A stretch of 64,000 bases of DNA from Ruoffia tabacinasalis (GTDB lineage: Bacteria > Bacillota > Bacilli > Lactobacillales > Aerococcaceae). Location of the stretch: assembly GCF_005864045.1 (NCBI RefSeq), contig NZ_VBSP01000005.1, positions 18,771 through 82,770 of the forward strand, read 5' to 3'. Positions 46,215 to 54,117 of this stretch are shown piece after piece. The notes beneath the pieces are model-generated. The model ran no database searches, had not been told where the DNA came from, and worked only from the letters and a program-made list of their open reading frames with translations. Numbering within the stretch: position 1 is the first letter of the stretch; each line of letters begins with the position of its first letter. The position numbers and the translations under genes are program-made.

Positions 46215-46772
46215 TTAACGAAAGTCACAAGCTAAATCGTGGTCATTGATAATGCCAATCGCTTGAAGGTATGAGTAAATTGTGACACTGCCAATAAATT
46301 TAAAGCCACGCTTCTTCATATCTTTTGTCACTGCATTACTTAAGGCACTTTGTGTAGGACGCTCCTCATTAGACTGACTCACGACGACTTGCTTCCCTGA
46401 AACAAAGTCCCAGATATATTTATCAAAACTGCCTAATTCGTCTTGAACTTTCATAAAAGCTCGTGCATTCGCAATCGTAGCTCTTATCTTCCCTTTATGA
46501 CGAATAATTCCTGCATCATTTGAAAGACGTTCAATGTCTTCTTCACCGTACTCAGCGATTTTTTCATAGTCAAAGTGATCAAAGGCGTTTATAAAGTTCT
46601 CTTTTTTGGATAAGACGAGTTGCCAGGATAAGCCGACATGAAAGCTTTCCAATATTAACCATTGAAATAACAATTGATCGTCATGTTCCGGCACTCCCCA
46701 GATGTGGTCATGGTATTCCACATAATAATCTGGTTTGCCAGCAATCCATTCACAGCGTTTGATTTCGGTCAC
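46215..46772 (-). CDS. tag: DNA-3-methyladenine glycosylase I
   Basis: A 185-residue glycosylase of the Tag family. The N-terminal RCEWIAG cysteine, YVEYHDHIWGVP histidine and C-terminal HDLACDFR form the usual zinc ligands. VGLSWQLVLSKKENF and GFKFIGSVTIYSYLQAIG are diagnostic. It removes 3-methyladenine from alkylated DNA. GTG 46772 is used because AAAGGAG is eight bases upstream; a GTG at 46781 lies inside the site. It follows the YdcF-like gene by 14 bp. Confidence 0.92.
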   Translation of the reverse strand: MTEIKRCEWIAGKPDYYVEYHDHIWGVPEHDDQLLFQWLILESFHVGLSWQLVLSKKENFINAFDHFDYEKIAEYGEEDIERLSNDAGIIRHKGKIRATIANARAFMKVQDELGSFDKYIWDFVSGKQVVVSQSNEERPTQSALSNAVTKDMKKRGFKFIGSVTIYSYLQAIGIINDHDLACDFR

Positions 46773-46786
46773 TTTATCCACTCCTT

Positions 46787-47800
46787 TTAATAAAAAATAT
46801 CGAACAAACCAATCGCAATTAATAAGATGATAAAAGCGTAATTCAACTCTCTTGTAAGTAAAATATAGGCCACATATTCACGAATAATTGAAAACGGCCA
46901 TAAATACGATGGTGTTCCTGCGCCTTGATAGTAAGCCTTAAAACGACTTTGGCGCGCAATATAGGTCGAACGCATCAAGTGAAAGCGACTCGTAATAACT
47001 GCCACTTTCCCGGACAAGCGATGTTCTTTAATCAGCTCATTGGCAAATTTAAAGTTTTCATCCGTATTTTTTGCTCGCGGTTCTAACAGAATATCTTCTG
47101 CCGGAATCCCTTTTTGAATTAAATAATTCTCCATCCCTTCAGCTTCTGAGTACGTTGATTGATGCTGAGGACCTCCGGTAACAATAATGGTAATCTTTGA
47201 ATGAGTTCGACTCTTTTGTCTGTAATATACTTGAATTGCTTTATCTAATCGTCGTCTCAGGACATTCGTCACATTATCTATGTCATCTAACTGGCTTCCT
47301 AAGACAAGGAGAATCGTTGCTTGCTTTCCTCTCGACCAAAAACTAATTGCAAAATTTAACGCGATATAGCAAAGAAACGTCCCAACAAAGTAAATCGATA
47401 AGTAAATATATATACCAATAATTTCTTGGATTTGAATATCATTCAGGCGCAACATCGCCCAAATCGTTGCTCCTACAAAGACTAACAAGGTAAAAGCTAA
47501 GACGAGATTGAAGATCGTCTTTGAAATCTTAGGCGAGGGTTGCCGGACGGTCTGATTAATTGCTAAGACCGCAATCAGTAATAAGACAAAGGGCACTGCC
47601 GCAATGAAAAAGCCACTAATTATATATAAAAAATATCGAAACATAAAGACAGGTGTCCAATTACTTTGTAAAACCAAGCCCATTAAGAAGCTATTTAAAC
47701 CATATAAAGCGAAGGCAGACGGTTGGAGCCAAGAATAATTCGTCAAAAAAGAGAGGAGAAATAGCACCAAAAATACAATTGCAATTCCATACAATAGCAC
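46787..47800 (-). CDS. YdcF/DUF218-family membrane protein
   Basis: A 337-residue protein with about five N-terminal hydrophobic helices and a C-terminal DUF218 domain (ATILLVLGSQLDD, IIVTGGPQHQSTYSEAEGM, VAVITSRFHLMRS). A last helix ends the protein. DUF218 proteins such as SanA and ElyC act on envelope lipid-linked sugars. The start is GTG 47800 with GGGGGG upstream. It lies in a leftward run of housekeeping genes. Confidence 0.85.
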   Translation of the reverse strand: MLLYGIAIVFLVLFLLSFLTNYSWLQPSAFALYGLNSFLMGLVLQSNWTPVFMFRYFLYIISGFFIAAVPFVLLLIAVLAINQTVRQPSPKISKTIFNLVLAFTLLVFVGATIWAMLRLNDIQIQEIIGIYIYLSIYFVGTFLCYIALNFAISFWSRGKQATILLVLGSQLDDIDNVTNVLRRRLDKAIQVYYRQKSRTHSKITIIVTGGPQHQSTYSEAEGMENYLIQKGIPAEDILLEPRAKNTDENFKFANELIKEHRLSGKVAVITSRFHLMRSTYIARQSRFKAYYQGAGTPSYLWPFSIIREYVAYILLTRELNYAFIILLIAIGLFDIFY

Positions 47801-47823
47801 TTCTTTTCCCCCCTCTGAATATT

Positions 47824-48693
47824 TTAAGTTAAGTTATGATAATCATTATAAACAATTTGCTTTTTAACTTCACGAATTTTGGCTACTTCTTTAATCGCAT
47901 CTTTCGCTTGAATTCCTTTTGTGGCCATCATTAATTCCACATGTTCTTTGTAAGGTAAACTCGATACCGCTTCGTCTGTCGCCAATTTGACAGATCCTCC
48001 TTCGATTAAAAGTACGCATTCCCCTTTAAGTTCACGGTCTTTAAGATGTTCACTCACTTCCGCTGCACTCGCGCGAATGTATTCTTCATAACGTTTTGTT
48101 AGTTCACGCGCGATGACAACCTGCGTGTCTTCACCTAAATGCGTCACAATTTGCGATACAGCTTGTTTAATCCGGTAGGGTGATTCATAAAAAATCGCCG
48201 TCTCATCTCTTTGCCCGACAATTTCTAAAGCCGCTTTTTGATCTGCTTTACCTCGTGGGAAAAAGCCGTAATAAGCAAACTGTTCACTTGGTAAACCTGA
48301 AGCAACTAGGGCAGTTAAAGCCGCATTCGCTCCTGGTAAAGCCACAACTGGCAAATCCTCTTCCAAACAAGCTTGAACTAGAGGTTGCCCAGGATCATTA
48401 ATTAAAGGCATTCCGGCATCACTGACTAAGGCAATGGTCTTACCTTCATGTAATTCATTAACCCAAGCTGTGACTTCATGACTGCGTGAATGTTCATGAA
48501 AACTACGTAAATTCGCTTGAATATCAAAATGATTTAATAACTTAATCGTATTTCGTGTATCTTCAGCTAGGACAATATCAGCCTCTTTTAAGATATTGAC
48601 GGCTCTAAACGTCATATCTTCCAAATTACCAATCGGTGTTGGCACTAAATATAATATTCCTGCTTCTTGTTGTTGGAAACTATGTTGTTGCAC
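47824..48693 (-). CDS. rsmI: 16S rRNA (cytidine1402-2'-O)-methyltransferase
   Basis: A 289-residue RsmI family protein. LYLVPTPIGNLEDMTFRAV (about 14-32), LAEDTRNT, ALVSDAGMPLINDPG and ALPGANAALTAL are diagnostic tetrapyrrole-methylase-fold motifs. It methylates C1402 in 16S rRNA. The start is GTG 48693 with GAGGAG upstream. It follows the GIY-YIG gene by 7 bp, the usual Firmicute order yabB-yazA-yabC. Confidence 0.94.
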   Translation of the reverse strand: MQQHSFQQQEAGILYLVPTPIGNLEDMTFRAVNILKEADIVLAEDTRNTIKLLNHFDIQANLRSFHEHSRSHEVTAWVNELHEGKTIALVSDAGMPLINDPGQPLVQACLEEDLPVVALPGANAALTALVASGLPSEQFAYYGFFPRGKADQKAALEIVGQRDETAIFYESPYRIKQAVSQIVTHLGEDTQVVIARELTKRYEEYIRASAAEVSEHLKDRELKGECVLLIEGGSVKLATDEAVSSLPYKEHVELMMATKGIQAKDAIKEVAKIREVKKQIVYNDYHNLT

Positions 48694-48700
48694 ACTGATC

Positions 48701-49045
48701 CTACTCCTCTATTGGCTCTTCGTCTTTATTATCGGTAAATTTATTTACAAAGACAAGTTGTTGGCTTCTAACATCTGCTTGTCCATGCTCTTTTAAGTAT
48801 TTTTCCTTTTGGGGGCGGGTTAATCGTTTAAATTTTGCTTCCGCACTCATTGCTAACGACTTGCTCTCCCAACGTTCCGCGTAGATCATGCGAACCGGAA
48901 GTCGTTTGCGAACTCGAGTATATTTCGCTCCCTTACCCGCATTATGCGTAGCCAAGCGGTTAGCTAAGTCAACGGTATAACCTCCGTATAGCGTGCCGTC
49001 TTGACAGAATAAGACGTAGAAATAATATGCCTGTTTACTCGCCAT
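48701..49045 (-). CDS. GIY-YIG nuclease superfamily protein (UPF0213, YazA-like)
   Basis: A 114-residue protein. The GIY-YIG pattern reads [20 protein letters not shown] (residues 7-26), followed by H34N, GAKYTR and [11 protein letters not shown]. Its role is unknown; nuclease activity is inferred from the fold. It overlaps the end of the trmN6-like gene by 11 bases, as in Bacillus. Confidence 0.9.
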   Translation of the reverse strand: MASKQAYYFYVLFCQDGTLYGGYTVDLANRLATHNAGKGAKYTRVRKRLPVRMIYAERWESKSLAMSAEAKFKRLTRPQKEKYLKEHGQADVRSQQLVFVNKFTDNKDEEPIEE

Positions 49046-49796
49046 TATACATCGCCATCAATGTCGGTGTATATTCATTGTTATCTTCATGAACTACAAT
49101 CGCCGGTTCAATCTTCACACCGCGACGTCCTCCGCGATATATCGCTTCAATTAAGACACCATTCGCATTCATGTCTTTCTTCGGATGAATAAACTGAATA
49201 CGGTGAATACTGAAATGGTGATTTAGCAATGTTTCGATTAAATCATCCAAACGGCTCGGACGGTGAACGATAAATAACTTACCTTTTTCTCGCATAATTT
49301 GACTCGCCTTTTTGATCCACTGCTCCATCGTCAGCATTAATTCATGACGCGCTAAAGCATGACTTGTCAAACGGTGGGTCGCATTACTACTTTCCGCTAG
49401 AAAGTACGGTGGATTACAACTAATAATGTCATATAATTGCCCTTGTGTATGTTTAAGATCATTAATATCTCCTTGAGCAAAGGTAATTTGGTCTTCTTTA
49501 CCGTTCCACTTCGCACTACGTCTTGCCATATCAACTAAAGGTTCTTGCAGTTCAATGCCGTTTAATGGTGCTTCTGTTCGCTGTGACAGAAGTAGCGGAA
49601 TGACCCCATTACCACTACAAAAATCCAAGTATTTAAATTTATTTCCTTTAGGTAATTTAATGAAGTTAGCTAGCAACAAAGCATCCACTGATAACGTAAA
49701 ATACTCTGTACTTTGGATAATACCTAACTTTCCACCTAAAAATGAATCAACTCGTTCAGTTGAATGAACGAGTTGAGATTTATTTTGAACATCCAT
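49035..49796 (-). CDS. tRNA1(Val) (adenine37-N6)-methyltransferase family protein
   Basis: A 253-residue methyltransferase. The SAM motif [15 protein letters not shown] and the N6-adenine motif SCNPPYF (about 125) are clear. It matches YabB/TrmN6, which methylates A37 of a tRNA. Start ATG 49796 follows GAGGAGG. It lies between yabA and the GIY-YIG gene, the typical Firmicute order. Confidence 0.9.
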   Translation of the reverse strand: MDVQNKSQLVHSTERVDSFLGGKLGIIQSTEYFTLSVDALLLANFIKLPKGNKFKYLDFCSGNGVIPLLLSQRTEAPLNGIELQEPLVDMARRSAKWNGKEDQITFAQGDINDLKHTQGQLYDIISCNPPYFLAESSNATHRLTSHALARHELMLTMEQWIKKASQIMREKGKLFIVHRPSRLDDLIETLLNHHFSIHRIQFIHPKKDMNANGVLIEAIYRGGRRGVKIEPAIVVHEDNNEYTPTLMAMYNGE

Positions 49797-49820
49797 GAAC
49801 AAGCCTCCTCAAAATGTATG

Positions 49821-50180
49821 TTATGAATGATTTTCTAAGCGTTCTAGAATTTCCTGGCAGAACAGACATTGCTCATTAGAAGATCGACGTGATCCAAAGA
49901 ACTCATGACACACATGAATTCCTTCGTTATAAAAGCCTAGAAGACTCTCGCGCCCACTACTTGTCTGACTATCCTCTTCCCCTTCAGTCACTTCTTCTTG
50001 AGCGTCTGTTTGGAATTTAATTAACAGACTTTTCAAATCATTGTTACTCATACGTAGTTTATTGTTTTCCTCAACTAAGTTGTCAATGACTTCTCTCAGC
50101 TGTGCCACTGTATCACTTAACTGAAGCAAATGTGTCTCTGCTTCATCAAACATTTCTAAGTAATTATTTTTGTCTCTCAT
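49821..50180 (-). CDS. yabA: DNA replication initiation control protein
   Basis: A 119-residue YabA. An N-terminal coiled coil (MFDEAETHLLQLSDTVAQLR, then NKLRMSNNDLK) leads to a zinc-binding C-terminus with HVCHEFF and QCLFCQEIL. It limits initiation by binding DnaA and DnaN. The ATG at 50180 has AGAGGG upstream; a GTG four codons earlier is an alternative. It follows holB by 31 bp. Confidence 0.93.
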   Translation of the reverse strand: MRDKNNYLEMFDEAETHLLQLSDTVAQLREVIDNLVEENNKLRMSNNDLKSLLIKFQTDAQEEVTEGEEDSQTSSGRESLLGFYNEGIHVCHEFFGSRRSSNEQCLFCQEILERLENHS

Positions 50181-50211
50181 TGTTTGGCACACCCTCTCTT
50201 CTTCGTATATA

Positions 50212-51171
50212 TTATTGACTTGCTAAGATAGCAAGTCGTTCCGTAGCTAACTGAGGCGCAACATTTGCCTGTAATCGTTGTTTCGTCTCAAGAATCAAAT
50301 CGTTTAATTCTAAAATATGTGCTAGCGACGGTTGTTTCGTTTTAATCACTTCGTTAATAAAATAAGCTTGGGTTAAATTCTCTATTTCAGTATTTGACAA
50401 TATTCTCAACATGCTATGATTTAAGATTAATAAATAATCCATCCCATCTAAAGCTTGTTGAACACTCAAGGAGTTTTTAAGTTGAGTTTGAACTAAGATC
50501 ACCGCATGAAGATTTCCATGAGCCAGTGTTGAATAAAAATAATTCAACGCCTTAAACCAATTCGTTACGTCAGCCTCTTCATAATCACTCACAAGTCTTT
50601 GGGCAGTTTCCGAAGACATCTTTCCGAAAATACGGGCATGCGCCTCGGATACCCCAGTTTCAATATAGTAAGCTACTCGCTCACTTACATTCGCTCTTGG
50701 AAAGTGAACACCTTGAACTCGAGATTGAATTGTTGGTAGTAGGTTACTTTTATCCTGAGTATAAAGGACTAAGTAAACTCCTTCAACGGGCTCTTCTAAA
50801 AAGGTCAATAACGCATTCGCACTCGAAGGATTCATTGTTTCAGCACTTTCAATGATTGCTAACTTGAAGTTACTTTCAATCGGACTGGTTGATAACCATT
50901 CTTTCAGTTCACGAATTTGATTTACTCGAATGGATTGCCCGTCTGGCTGAATTGAAACGACGTCAGCTAATTGATGATTTTGTGCCTTTTGACAATGTTC
51001 ACATACACCGCAAGGTTGACCTACCCCATCCTTATTCAAACAACCTAATGCTTTAATCAGTTCAGTTGAGACATGCTCTTTACTTTCATAATCATCACCC
51101 GTAAATACATAGCCATGCACGAGTCGATTTTGGTGAATTAATTCATAAAAATAATGACTTAATTGCCCCAT
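50212..51171 (-). CDS. holB: DNA polymerase III delta' subunit
   Basis: A 319-residue clamp-loader subunit. The zinc cluster CGVCEHCQ (about 53-60) and SANALLTFLEEP (about 113) fit the family, while the Walker A is degenerate (TGDDYESKE), as expected for delta'. It pairs with DnaX (tau) encoded about 3 kb upstream in the same direction. Confidence 0.92.
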   Translation of the reverse strand: MGQLSHYFYELIHQNRLVHGYVFTGDDYESKEHVSTELIKALGCLNKDGVGQPCGVCEHCQKAQNHQLADVVSIQPDGQSIRVNQIRELKEWLSTSPIESNFKLAIIESAETMNPSSANALLTFLEEPVEGVYLVLYTQDKSNLLPTIQSRVQGVHFPRANVSERVAYYIETGVSEAHARIFGKMSSETAQRLVSDYEEADVTNWFKALNYFYSTLAHGNLHAVILVQTQLKNSLSVQQALDGMDYLLILNHSMLRILSNTEIENLTQAYFINEVIKTKQPSLAHILELNDLILETKQRLQANVAPQLATERLAILASQ

Positions 51172-51186
51172 ATAGACACCTCTAGA

Positions 51187-51516
51187 CTAGAATCGGTAGA
51201 AACTATCAATTGGTAATACGAATACAATCGCTCCACCTACTTCAACTTTCATCGGAAATGACGTTGCGACGTCTAAGTTCATATCTAAGTTCGCTGGGTA
51301 AGCAACGACTTGATCTCTTTGCTCTGAACAATCGCGAATAATATCTAAGACTTTATCCACATTATCCTCTTCCACTCCAACTAAAAAGGTCGTATTTCCG
51401 TGTTTTAAAAATCCACCTGTACTACTTAATTTAGTAGCGGAAATATTGGCCTCGCGAAACGCGTTTCCTAATACAGCTTCATCCTGGTCTTGTACAATTG
51501 CAATGACTAATTTCAT
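51187..51516 (-). CDS. darA: Cyclic-di-AMP receptor, PII-like
   Basis: A 109-residue DarA/PstA protein. MKLVIAIVQDQDE, then ATKLSSTGGFLKHGNTTFLV and FVLPIDSFYRF at the end, fits the family. It binds cyclic di-AMP. GGAGGATCATC precedes the ATG. It lies between tmk and holB in the standard order. Confidence 0.93.
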   Translation of the reverse strand: MKLVIAIVQDQDEAVLGNAFREANISATKLSSTGGFLKHGNTTFLVGVEEDNVDKVLDIIRDCSEQRDQVVAYPANLDMNLDVATSFPMKVEVGGAIVFVLPIDSFYRF

Positions 51517-51529
51517 GATGATCCTCCTC

Positions 51530-52165
51530 TTATTCTATAAGTTCCTTGTCTTTTAATACTGTAATACATTCTTGTGCAACCTTTTCGACACTTTGGTTGC
51601 CGTTCACTAAAATAATTCGTTCGTTCTCTTTTTCAAAATTTAAGAAAGCTTCGCGCACCATTTGGTGGAAATCAATGCTCTCTTGATCTAAGCGGTCAAA
51701 TTGGCGTTGCCCTCGGGCTTTATAAATACGCTCCAAACCAACTTCTGCTGGAACATCGATGAGCAATGTTAAATCAGGCATGTGGTCTTCAATTCCGAAT
51801 TTGTTAATCGCCCAAATATCTTCCACTGGAATGCCTCGCGCAATTCCTTGATACGCAATTGAACTATCTACAAACCGGTCTGTAATGACGATTTGACCTT
51901 TTTCTAAGGCAGGTAAAATCGTCTCAATTAAATGTTGACGACGACTCGCAGCGAATAGTAAAGCTTCTGTTCTTGCGTCCATGGCGGTATTATCCACATC
52001 TAGAATAACTTCCCGGATGCGTTCTGCAATTGGGCTCCCACCAGGTTCTCTGGTCGTTAACACATCATATCCAGATGCCTCTAACATTTCTTTTAGTGCT
52101 CGTACTACACTTGTCTTCCCTGAGCCATCAGGTCCTTCAAGTGAAATAAATTTTCCTTTAGTCAT
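51530..52165 (-). CDS. tmk: Thymidylate kinase
   Basis: A 211-residue kinase. The P-loop LEGPDGSGKTS (8-18), TREPGGSPIAERIR, DRFVDSSIAYQG and the lid RGQRQFDRLD are present. It makes dTDP from dTMP. The ATG at 52165 is used, with GTTGGAG upstream; the longer frame starts at 52183 directly after recR. Confidence 0.95.
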   Translation of the reverse strand: MTKGKFISLEGPDGSGKTSVVRALKEMLEASGYDVLTTREPGGSPIAERIREVILDVDNTAMDARTEALLFAASRRQHLIETILPALEKGQIVITDRFVDSSIAYQGIARGIPVEDIWAINKFGIEDHMPDLTLLIDVPAEVGLERIYKARGQRQFDRLDQESIDFHQMVREAFLNFEKENERIILVNGNQSVEKVAQECITVLKDKELIE

Positions 52166-52183
52166 CTCTACACTCCAACTCAT

Positions 52184-52780
52184 TTATAACTCGCGTCTAC
52201 CTTCAATGGCTCTAAATAAAGTCATTTCATCTGCGTATTCAATATCACTACCTACAGATAAGCCGTGAGCAAGGCGCGTTACTTTAATCCCGGCAGGTTT
52301 GATTAAGCGTGATAAGTACATAGCAGTTGCTTCACCTTCAGCGGTAGCATTTGTTGCTATAATCACTTCTTTAATTGTCTCATCCTCAAGTCGTTTAATT
52401 AAACTTGGGATATTTAAATCCTCTGGTCCTGTTCCTTCCATTGGTGACAAAACGCCACCTAATACGTGATACAGACCGCGGAATTCTTGCATTCGTTCCA
52501 TTGACATGACATCTCTAGTATCTTCTACAACAAGTACTTGGCTACGGTCACGACTTTCATCCGTACATACAATACATGGATCAGAGTCTGTAATATTTCC
52601 ACAAATACTGCAATGCGTTAAGTCACGCTTTGCGTTAATTAAATTTTGTGCAAATTCCAAAACATCTGCTTCGTTCATATCAAGCACATAGAAAGCATGT
52701 CTTGCGGCTGACTTTGCTCCAATCCCTGGTAATTTCGTAAAGGAATTAATCAGTTTCGCAATCGGCGCTGGATATTGCAT
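52184..52780 (-). CDS. recR: Recombination protein RecR
   Basis: A 198-residue RecR. HhH region [18 protein letters not shown], a C4 zinc motif [16 protein letters not shown] (about 57-72) and a Toprim domain ([10 protein letters not shown], then [13 protein letters not shown]) are present. It works with RecF and RecO in gap repair. AGGAGACTGT precedes the ATG. Confidence 0.96.
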   Translation of the reverse strand: MQYPAPIAKLINSFTKLPGIGAKSAARHAFYVLDMNEADVLEFAQNLINAKRDLTHCSICGNITDSDPCIVCTDESRDRSQVLVVEDTRDVMSMERMQEFRGLYHVLGGVLSPMEGTGPEDLNIPSLIKRLEDETIKEVIIATNATAEGEATAMYLSRLIKPAGIKVTRLAHGLSVGSDIEYADEMTLFRAIEGRREL

Positions 52781-52798
52781 ACAGTCTCCTACTTTCTA

Positions 52799-53110
52799 CT
52801 AAAACGGTAAGTTTAATCCTTGAGTGAATTTCCCTAAACGTTGTTCAGTTGCTTTATCAACTTGTACTAAAGCATCATTCACAGTCACAATGACTAAGTC
52901 TTGTAACATATCGATATCTTCTGGATCCACTAAGTCTTCTTTGATCTCTAATTCAACAATACGTTTTGCTCCAGTTACTTTAACTGTTACTAAGTTATTG
53001 TTATCAGATGCTTCAAAAATTGACGTTTCAATCGCTTTTTGTTCTTTCTCCATATCTTTTTGCATCTTTTGCATTTTTTGCATCATACCTTGCATGTTTC
53101 CCATTTTCAT
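52799..53110 (-). CDS. YbaB/EbfC nucleoid-associated protein
   Basis: A 103-residue protein. The methionine-rich helix (MGNMQGMMQKMQKMQKDME) and the core VKVTGAKRIVELEIKEDLVD match the family. It binds DNA. The ATG at 53110 follows AAAGGAG by eight bases; the longer frame starts inside its leader and lacks a signal. It precedes recR by 18 bp. Confidence 0.93.
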   Translation of the reverse strand: MKMGNMQGMMQKMQKMQKDMEKEQKAIETSIFEASDNNNLVTVKVTGAKRIVELEIKEDLVDPEDIDMLQDLVIVTVNDALVQVDKATEQRLGKFTQGLNLPF

Positions 53111-53471
53111 AAATATATCTCCTTTTTGTGCTTTCTCAGTGGGCAATATTTTACTTAAATCTTCGCTCACTCAGCCTCTCACTTTTGATTATTAGTTCAT
53201 TATATATTCTAATATAATGTTTATCTTACTTATGTTGGTGCGATAGAGCCAATGATTTCACCCGCTCTTTAAACGATTCATCTTGGCTTTCTTTTACGCA
53301 TCATTCTGTCATTTTTGCACAAATAAAATAAGCTTAAATGCTTAGCTCTATTATAACATAATCTCTTGTTTTTCGGACTACCAACGGCATTTTTCATATA
53401 ATAATCTATAAAGGCTTTTCTTATTCTTAGATTAACAATATTATTGCTATTATTTTCAAAATACTGATACT
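53111..53471 (-). promoter_or_regulatory. Long leader and promoter of ybaB-recR-tmk
   Basis: On the minus strand the extended -10 TGTTATAAT (TATAAT at 53355-53350) would start a transcript near 53343, giving a leader of about 230 nt before ybaB. The leader has a stretch GGTGAAATCATTGGC and GGTGCGATAGAGCC-type sequences but no RNA class that I recognise, and no small open frame with a ribosome binding site. A second TATAAT lies near 53200. SRP RNA, which often neighbours dnaX, was not seen. Confidence 0.45.
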
Positions 53472-53534
53472 AAAAACCCCGCCTAGTTTAAGTCTTGTCT
53501 AATATTGACAAGGACTAAACTAAACAGGGTTTTA
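53472..53534 (-). terminator. Terminator of the dnaX-ECF gene pair
   Basis: A long stem joins TAGTTTAAGTCTTGTC and GACAAGGACTAAACTA, closed by AAAACCCC and GGGTTTT. It separates the ECF gene from the ybaB leader. Confidence 0.9.
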
Positions 53535-53545
53535 TTTAAAGGGTT

Positions 53546-54094
53546 TTATTTAAAACGGTCAAAGACCGGCTTTATTGGCCAATATAGTAACGGGACTAGA
53601 ATAGCTGTGACAACGCCAGTAAATAAAGAAGCTGGCAGTGCTGAAATCGCGCTAGCCACTGCGCCACCAAGGACTGAACCTAACATCAATTGTTGGATGA
53701 TGTATTTGAAAAATATCACCACAATCTTAGTCACTGCTCCGACAATACCTAGTGTGATAATGTTTCGCATTCGGTTATCGTAATGAAATACGTAACGAAA
53801 GATGCATTCTACCACTAATAGAACGATAAAGTTCTCAATTAAGGTGAAAAGTACGACTGGTAAATAACCGGACGTAATATCAAAAATCGCTAAGCCAAGT
53901 AAAGCGGCGATGGTTCCCTTTTTAAAGCCCATAAACAATATAGCTAATATCACTAAGGCGTTCCCTGGATGGACAAACGTATTGCTAATCGCTGATGGCA
54001 TTGGGATTCGAATCATATAAATAGCCAAGACAATTAAGGCAGCATACGTAGCCATCTGAGTTAAATCTCGTGTATTAATCTTTTCATTATTCAT
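53546..54094 (-). CDS. ECF transporter S component of unknown substrate
   Basis: A 182-residue protein with about five hydrophobic helices. It starts with TQMATYAALIVLAIYMIRIP, and HPGNALVILAILFMGFKKG is typical of ECF substrate-capture subunits. It would use a shared EcfAA'T module, absent here. The vitamin cannot be deduced. It sits between dnaX and ybaB, an unusual place. ATG 54094 has AGG upstream. Confidence 0.75.
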   Translation of the reverse strand: MNNEKINTRDLTQMATYAALIVLAIYMIRIPMPSAISNTFVHPGNALVILAILFMGFKKGTIAALLGLAIFDITSGYLPVVLFTLIENFIVLLVVECIFRYVFHYDNRMRNIITLGIVGAVTKIVVIFFKYIIQQLMLGSVLGGAVASAISALPASLFTGVVTAILVPLLYWPIKPVFDRFK

Positions 54095-54117
54095 ATTCAA
54101 TACCTGCTCTCATATCT

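Noticed and set aside
53111..53545. SRP RNA near the dnaX cluster (also 56257-56375)
   Set aside because: The conserved apical loop of SRP RNA was not found on either strand.
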